DNA of 64,000 bases from Merismopedia glauca CCAP 1448/3 (GTDB taxonomy: Bacteria; Cyanobacteriota; Cyanobacteriia; Cyanobacteriales; CCAP-1448), in the NCBI RefSeq assembly GCF_003003775.1, contig NZ_PVWJ01000001.1, forward strand, positions 1 through 64,000. The letters run 5' to 3'. The stretch's first letter is position 1. Each line of letters begins with the position of its first letter. This document shows positions 60,687 through 64,000 of the stretch, in pieces. The notes under the pieces were generated by a model. The model saw nothing but the letters and a program-made list of their open reading frames with translations, was not told the DNA's origin and did no database searches. A program made the translations under genes and the position numbers.

Positions 60687-60718
60687 TCCTCCTGAATCGA
60701 TTAACAGGAGGATTTTTT
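60687..60718 (+). terminator. Rho-independent terminator of the ATP synthase operon
   Basis: Perfect 8-bp stem TCCTCCTG/CAGGAGGA with a 10-base loop, followed by TTTTTTG, 31 bases after the epsilon stop. Confidence 0.9.
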
Positions 60719-61185
60719 GTTTAGAAGTCATTTATTTGATCGTCTCACTCACAAATATTGGGTACTATGAAACTATTGATGGCGTTAACCAGGAATATGA
60801 AAGATGTTTGAAGATGAGTTAGACTTTGCCTATCCGGTCATTGATGGTGTTGGCGAGGAAACTACATTACAGAGCCTGAAATTTGACTCCCATCCTTCTC
60901 CTTAACTTTTACTCACATACATTTAAATTGTTCCACAGACTTACTTATACAATAGACCTGTTGCAAAACTCAAGCCATATCAATTGGAGTAACGAGTAAC
61001 GCGTAAGAAGTAAAATCGTGATATTTAGCTATTTTAGCGGCTTATTTTGGATATATTAAGCTAATTGTCTTAATATATGACTGAATATGATAGTTAATTT
61101 AGACAAAAATACGACTTATGCAAGAGATCTAATATTAAATGCACAGTAATGTACTAGTTTATCAAAGTTACTTCTCATCTAAATC
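60719..61185. other. 467-base gap with a MITE-like element
   Basis: A short frame at 60804-60905 (MFEDELDFAYPVIDG, 33 codons) has no recognisable partner and may be a remnant. The second half is the element at 60951-61133. 61134-61185 is AT-rich and probably includes the sulfotransferase promoter. Confidence 0.4.
60951..61133. mobile_element. MITE-like element, second GCAAGAGATCTA family member
   Basis: Left end AATAGACCTGTTGCAAAAC, right end (inverted) TTATGCAAGAGATCTAATATT, about 183 bp between. The ends are the same family as the element at 14064-14172. No coding capacity. Confidence 0.5.
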
Positions 61186-61989
61186 ATGAAAAAGCATCTT
61201 ATATTTACTAATGGTCGTAGTGGCAGTAACTATTTAGTTAATCTCCTAAATACCCATCCTGAAGTAGTTAATTATGGTGAAGTATTAGGTTCATGGACTT
61301 TACCGTATCAGATATATAAAAAAATTACTTTTGGTGGGGAACCAGGAGTTGAATATTTAAGATACATATATAATAACCAAAGCTTTTTTTGGGGGGCACA
61401 AATATATTCTGCATGGTCACACTTGAAAAGAAGAGAAAACATTAACTTTAAATTTCCCCACCAAATCAAGAGTATAGGAGTCAAGGATTTTTCGATCAAT
61501 TTTTTGAAACAAAATATCGAAAGTTTTATTTGGAAAACTGACGATCTAGCAGTGATTAATTTATATAGGGAAAACTCACTTCAGAGGTTTGTTTCATACT
61601 TAATGTTGAAGAAAACTAATGTAGTCAAAGTTGATTCAAGCAATACATCTACCAGTAAAAGGGGAAAAACTTACTTTGATACCAAAGAATTCATGAAAGG
61701 TTTAGAAATAGTTGATCGAGAAACTGAAGAACAACTAGCTATAGCAGCTAAAATTCCCTCTCATCGAGTTTTCAATGTGTCTTATGAAAACTTGTTTTCT
61801 GCGGAAAATAACCAAAAATGTCAAGAATATATTTTAGAGTTTCTGGGGGTAAAACCCTTGAATTTAACCAGCAACCATAAAAAGATTCTTCCAGTCAATT
61901 TGGCTGATATTATTGAAAATTACGACGAAATTTTGCCAGAACTTCAAGCCTCTAAGTACGAAAAATATGTTGCCAGAATTTCCTCGTAA
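61186..61989 (+). CDS. Sulfotransferase family protein
   Basis: 267 residues: KKHLIFTNGRSGSNYLVNLL contains the PAPS 5'-phosphosulfate loop (GRSGSNYL), followed by NTHPEVVNYGEV, and a mid-region VINLYRENSLQRFVSYLML that holds the 3'-phosphate-binding Arg-Ser type motif. The C-terminus shows PSHRVFNVSYENLF. It resembles Stf0/sulfotransferase-family enzymes that transfer sulfate from PAPS to a sugar or lipid. More AT-rich than its neighbours, which hints at transfer. Acceptor unknown. Confidence 0.8.
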   Translation: MKKHLIFTNGRSGSNYLVNLLNTHPEVVNYGEVLGSWTLPYQIYKKITFGGEPGVEYLRYIYNNQSFFWGAQIYSAWSHLKRRENINFKFPHQIKSIGVKDFSINFLKQNIESFIWKTDDLAVINLYRENSLQRFVSYLMLKKTNVVKVDSSNTSTSKRGKTYFDTKEFMKGLEIVDRETEEQLAIAAKIPSHRVFNVSYENLFSAENNQKCQEYILEFLGVKPLNLTSNHKKILPVNLADIIENYDEILPELQASKYEKYVARISS

Positions 61990-62019
61990 AAGTATAACTA
62001 GCCAAAAAAGTGTGTATCA

Positions 62020-63864
62020 ATGACCATGATCGGTCAAACTTTAGACGGACGCTATAAAATAATTGAATTGCTTGGTCAAGGAGGGTTTGGGCAAACTTAT
62101 ATTGCTGAAAACACCCGCATCCCAGGTCATCCTAGATGTGTAGTCAAACATCTTAAACCTAGTAGCAACGATCCAAATTTGTTCGTCACTGTCAAGCGAC
62201 TATTTGACAGTGAAGCAGAAATGCTATCGAGGTTAGGAAATCACGATCGCATTCCCAGAATTATCGATTTCTTTGATGAAAACCAAGAGTTCTACTTAGT
62301 TCAAGAGTTAATAGAAGGACATCCTTTAAGCAAGGAGTTAACATTAGGAAAAAGGCTGAGTGAATCTTATGTAATTGCCCTACTAAAAGACTTACTGCCA
62401 GTTTTAGAATTTATCCATCAACAAAATGTGATTCATCGGGATATTAAACCCGATAATATCATTAGACGCAAACAAGACGGCAAGTTAGTTTTAATTGATT
62501 TTGGAGCAGTTAAGGAATTACAGGGTTTAAACACCGCAGTTGCTGGTTCCACAGTTGCTATTGGTACTCCTGGGTATATGTCTACCGAACAAGGGCGAGG
62601 GAAACCCCGTCCTAGCAGCGATATTTACGCTTTGGGAATCATCTGCATTCAAGCTTTGACAGGGCGATCGCCTCTAGAATTAACAGAAGATCCAGATACA
62701 GGAGAAGTACTTTGGCAGGGTTTTGCCACTGTCAGTCCTGGATTAGCGGCAATCATCAACCAAATGGTGCGCTATCACTTCAAAGATCGCTATCAATCCG
62801 CCACAGAAGTCTTACAAGCCCTCCAACAGCTTGAAAATCCTCTTCCTCCGACACAACCTATTTCAGCCCATCCACCGCCAGTTAACCCTCAAGGGTATAC
62901 GCCAACTATACCAGTCAGCCCACCACCATTGAATCATCAGGGGTATCACCAAGCCATACCAGTCAATCCACCACCAGTTAATCCCCAAGGGCATCAACAA
63001 ACCATACCTGTTCCCATAAATCCGCTACCAACTAGACGAAAATCACCTCTAATAGCAGTTTTAGGAATCTTGGGGGTAGGGGCGATCGCTGCTGCTGCCT
63101 ATTTCATTTTGCCTAAGATTTTTACAGGTGGTGGAGGGAATAATCTAAACGAGAATCCTAATAATAGCGACTTTCAGCAGCAATTACTGACAGAAAACTG
63201 TCGTATTATTTCCCCAAGTCAAAATAAAACTAAAGCCAGATTAAGAGAAAATCCAGAGAGAAATTCGGACGATCTGAAATCCTTAACGAAAGGAGATAAA
63301 GTAGTTTTTATCAGCGAACAAGATGCCTTTATTCAAGTAAAAACTGAAGATAATACTACAGGATGGATCTTTCGTTCAGAAATTCAATCTTGTAATTCAT
63401 CTGTAGTTAGCGATCGAAGTCCTGAAGTTATTCCTAGTACTACTGAATCACCATCACCAGAACCTACACCTAGTCCCGAAACAACGACAAGTTTAACCAA
63501 AAAAGAAGCCGTAGATGTAGTTAGTAATTGGCTTAATAGCAAACCTCAAGTTTTTGGTCAATCTTATGATGTGTCGCCAATTAATGAGTATACAACTGGG
63601 AGTTATTATCAAGATAATTTAGATAGTTTAGAGAAACAAAAGCGAACTGGGGAATATTACGAGTTTGGGACACCTGTGATTGAGGACGTGGGAGAATTTT
63701 CAGTGTCTGGCGATCGCGCTACCATTGTATTAACTATCACCGAACAAACGATACTTTATCGTGATGGTAAAGAACCACTCATCCGCAGACCTAGTAGTAC
63801 TCGTCGTTGGGATTTAAGCTATGTTGATGGTAAGTGGAAAATTGCCAATAATCCTAAAGTTTAA
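62020..63864 (+). CDS. Ser/Thr protein kinase with SH3 and ARC6-type IMS domains
   Basis: 614 residues. Kinase domain about 10-265: LLGQGGFGQTYIAENT (P-loop), CVVKHLKPS, HRDIKPDNII (catalytic loop), LIDFGAVKEL (DFG), GTPGYMSTEQGRGK (activation). A Pro-rich repeat region follows (HPPPVNPQGYTPTIPVS, near-identical units), a transmembrane segment about 348-365, an SH3-like domain (KARLRENPERNSDD, VVFISEQDAFIQVKT) and a C-terminal IMS domain (LTKKEAVDVVSNWLNSKPQVF, RRWDLSYVDGKWKI). The start may be the second Met (62026). A membrane-anchored signalling kinase; substrates unknown. Confidence 0.92.
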   Translation: MTMIGQTLDGRYKIIELLGQGGFGQTYIAENTRIPGHPRCVVKHLKPSSNDPNLFVTVKRLFDSEAEMLSRLGNHDRIPRIIDFFDENQEFYLVQELIEGHPLSKELTLGKRLSESYVIALLKDLLPVLEFIHQQNVIHRDIKPDNIIRRKQDGKLVLIDFGAVKELQGLNTAVAGSTVAIGTPGYMSTEQGRGKPRPSSDIYALGIICIQALTGRSPLELTEDPDTGEVLWQGFATVSPGLAAIINQMVRYHFKDRYQSATEVLQALQQLENPLPPTQPISAHPPPVNPQGYTPTIPVSPPPLNHQGYHQAIPVNPPPVNPQGHQQTIPVPINPLPTRRKSPLIAVLGILGVGAIAAAAYFILPKIFTGGGGNNLNENPNNSDFQQQLLTENCRIISPSQNKTKARLRENPERNSDDLKSLTKGDKVVFISEQDAFIQVKTEDNTTGWIFRSEIQSCNSSVVSDRSPEVIPSTTESPSPEPTPSPETTTSLTKKEAVDVVSNWLNSKPQVFGQSYDVSPINEYTTGSYYQDNLDSLEKQKRTGEYYEFGTPVIEDVGEFSVSGDRATIVLTITEQTILYRDGKEPLIRRPSSTRRWDLSYVDGKWKIANNPKV

Positions 63865-63915
63865 ATTCATCATTTAAGTTGTAATCAAAGGCTTTCAGCC
63901 AAGCTTTTCGGTCTA

Positions 63916-64000
63916 ATACCAATTCACCTTGAAGATGCTACAAATCTTGGTTAGGGGACGGTCGCTGAAGTTTTGCCGTGCGACGACAAAACCAAGGGCC
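63916..64000. mobile_element. MITE-like element, one end, window edge
   Basis: Starts ATACCAATTCACCTTGAAGA then TGCTACAAATCTTGG, which is the reverse complement of the right end of the element at 6570-6671 with few changes. The rest continues to or beyond the window edge, so only one end is seen. Confidence 0.6.

Overview
The window is chromosomal DNA from a cyanobacterium. Evidence: the HIP1 palindrome GCGATCGC occurs throughout, inside and between genes; several proteins belong to families typical of cyanobacteria (DUF751/Ycf33-like, DUF2301, DUF1517, PRC-barrel, XisH/XisI, type IV pilin-like G/H, kinase with ARC6-type IMS domain, a PEP-CTERM protein); and heptameric short tandem repeats and small palindromic repeats are frequent. 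Base composition is moderately AT-rich. No tRNA, rRNA or CRISPR array was seen. The window starts inside a YaaW-family gene (minus strand) and ends inside a MITE-like repeat.

Layout. 1-6.5 kb: YaaW-like protein, a thioredoxin-like lipoprotein, a pilin-like protein, a SAM hydroxide adenosyltransferase/DUF2301 operon, a TldD-type protease and two antitoxin-like genes without toxins. 6.8-15.6 kb: a signalling cluster with two PAS histidine kinases, a stand-alone receiver, two receiver-histidine kinase hybrids, an M15-like peptidase translationally coupled to the last hybrid, a divergent NarL-type regulator and a START-like protein. 15.9-26.1 kb: DUF751, SRAP (HMCES/YedK) protein, a ParA plus coiled-coil pair, GST, folP, an acyl-CoA-synthetase-like enzyme, a PEP-CTERM protein, a YdjM-like membrane protein, an acyltransferase and glucokinase. 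26.2-31.7 kb: an APC permease beside a PLP decarboxylase, then two divergent sugar-binding lipoproteins. 32-35.7 kb: smc, with tandem-repeat DNA captured inside its reading frame.

Accessory zones. 35.7-38.4 kb looks like an eroded integron: a broken integron-type integrase, a divergent GTPase gene in cassette position, and an attC-like inverted repeat behind it, followed by small antitoxin-like genes and a truncated aspartic-protease-like partner. 44.6-52.7 kb is a toxin-antitoxin and mobile-accessory island: UPF0175 with a truncated DUF3368 toxin, a deleted xisH copy, a papain-fold toxin with a candidate immunity gene, intact xisH-xisI, an unrecognised two-gene membrane system, a PIN/RHH pair, an isolated ureC carrying a palindromic-repeat insert, a frameshifted secreted protein, and a GNAT/DUF1778 pair.

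Remaining core: PRC-barrel and DUF1517 proteins, a polysaccharide polymerase-like protein with a glycosyltransferase, a Uma2 protein, a SpoIID-domain protein, an ABM-fold monooxygenase, glycerate kinase, a DUF1499 protein, a CPA1 antiporter, the ATP synthase beta-epsilon operon, a sulfotransferase and a Ser/Thr kinase. A family of about 102-bp MITE-like elements (ends ATACCA.../...TTGGTAT) recurs and supplies or overlaps the stop codons of several genes.
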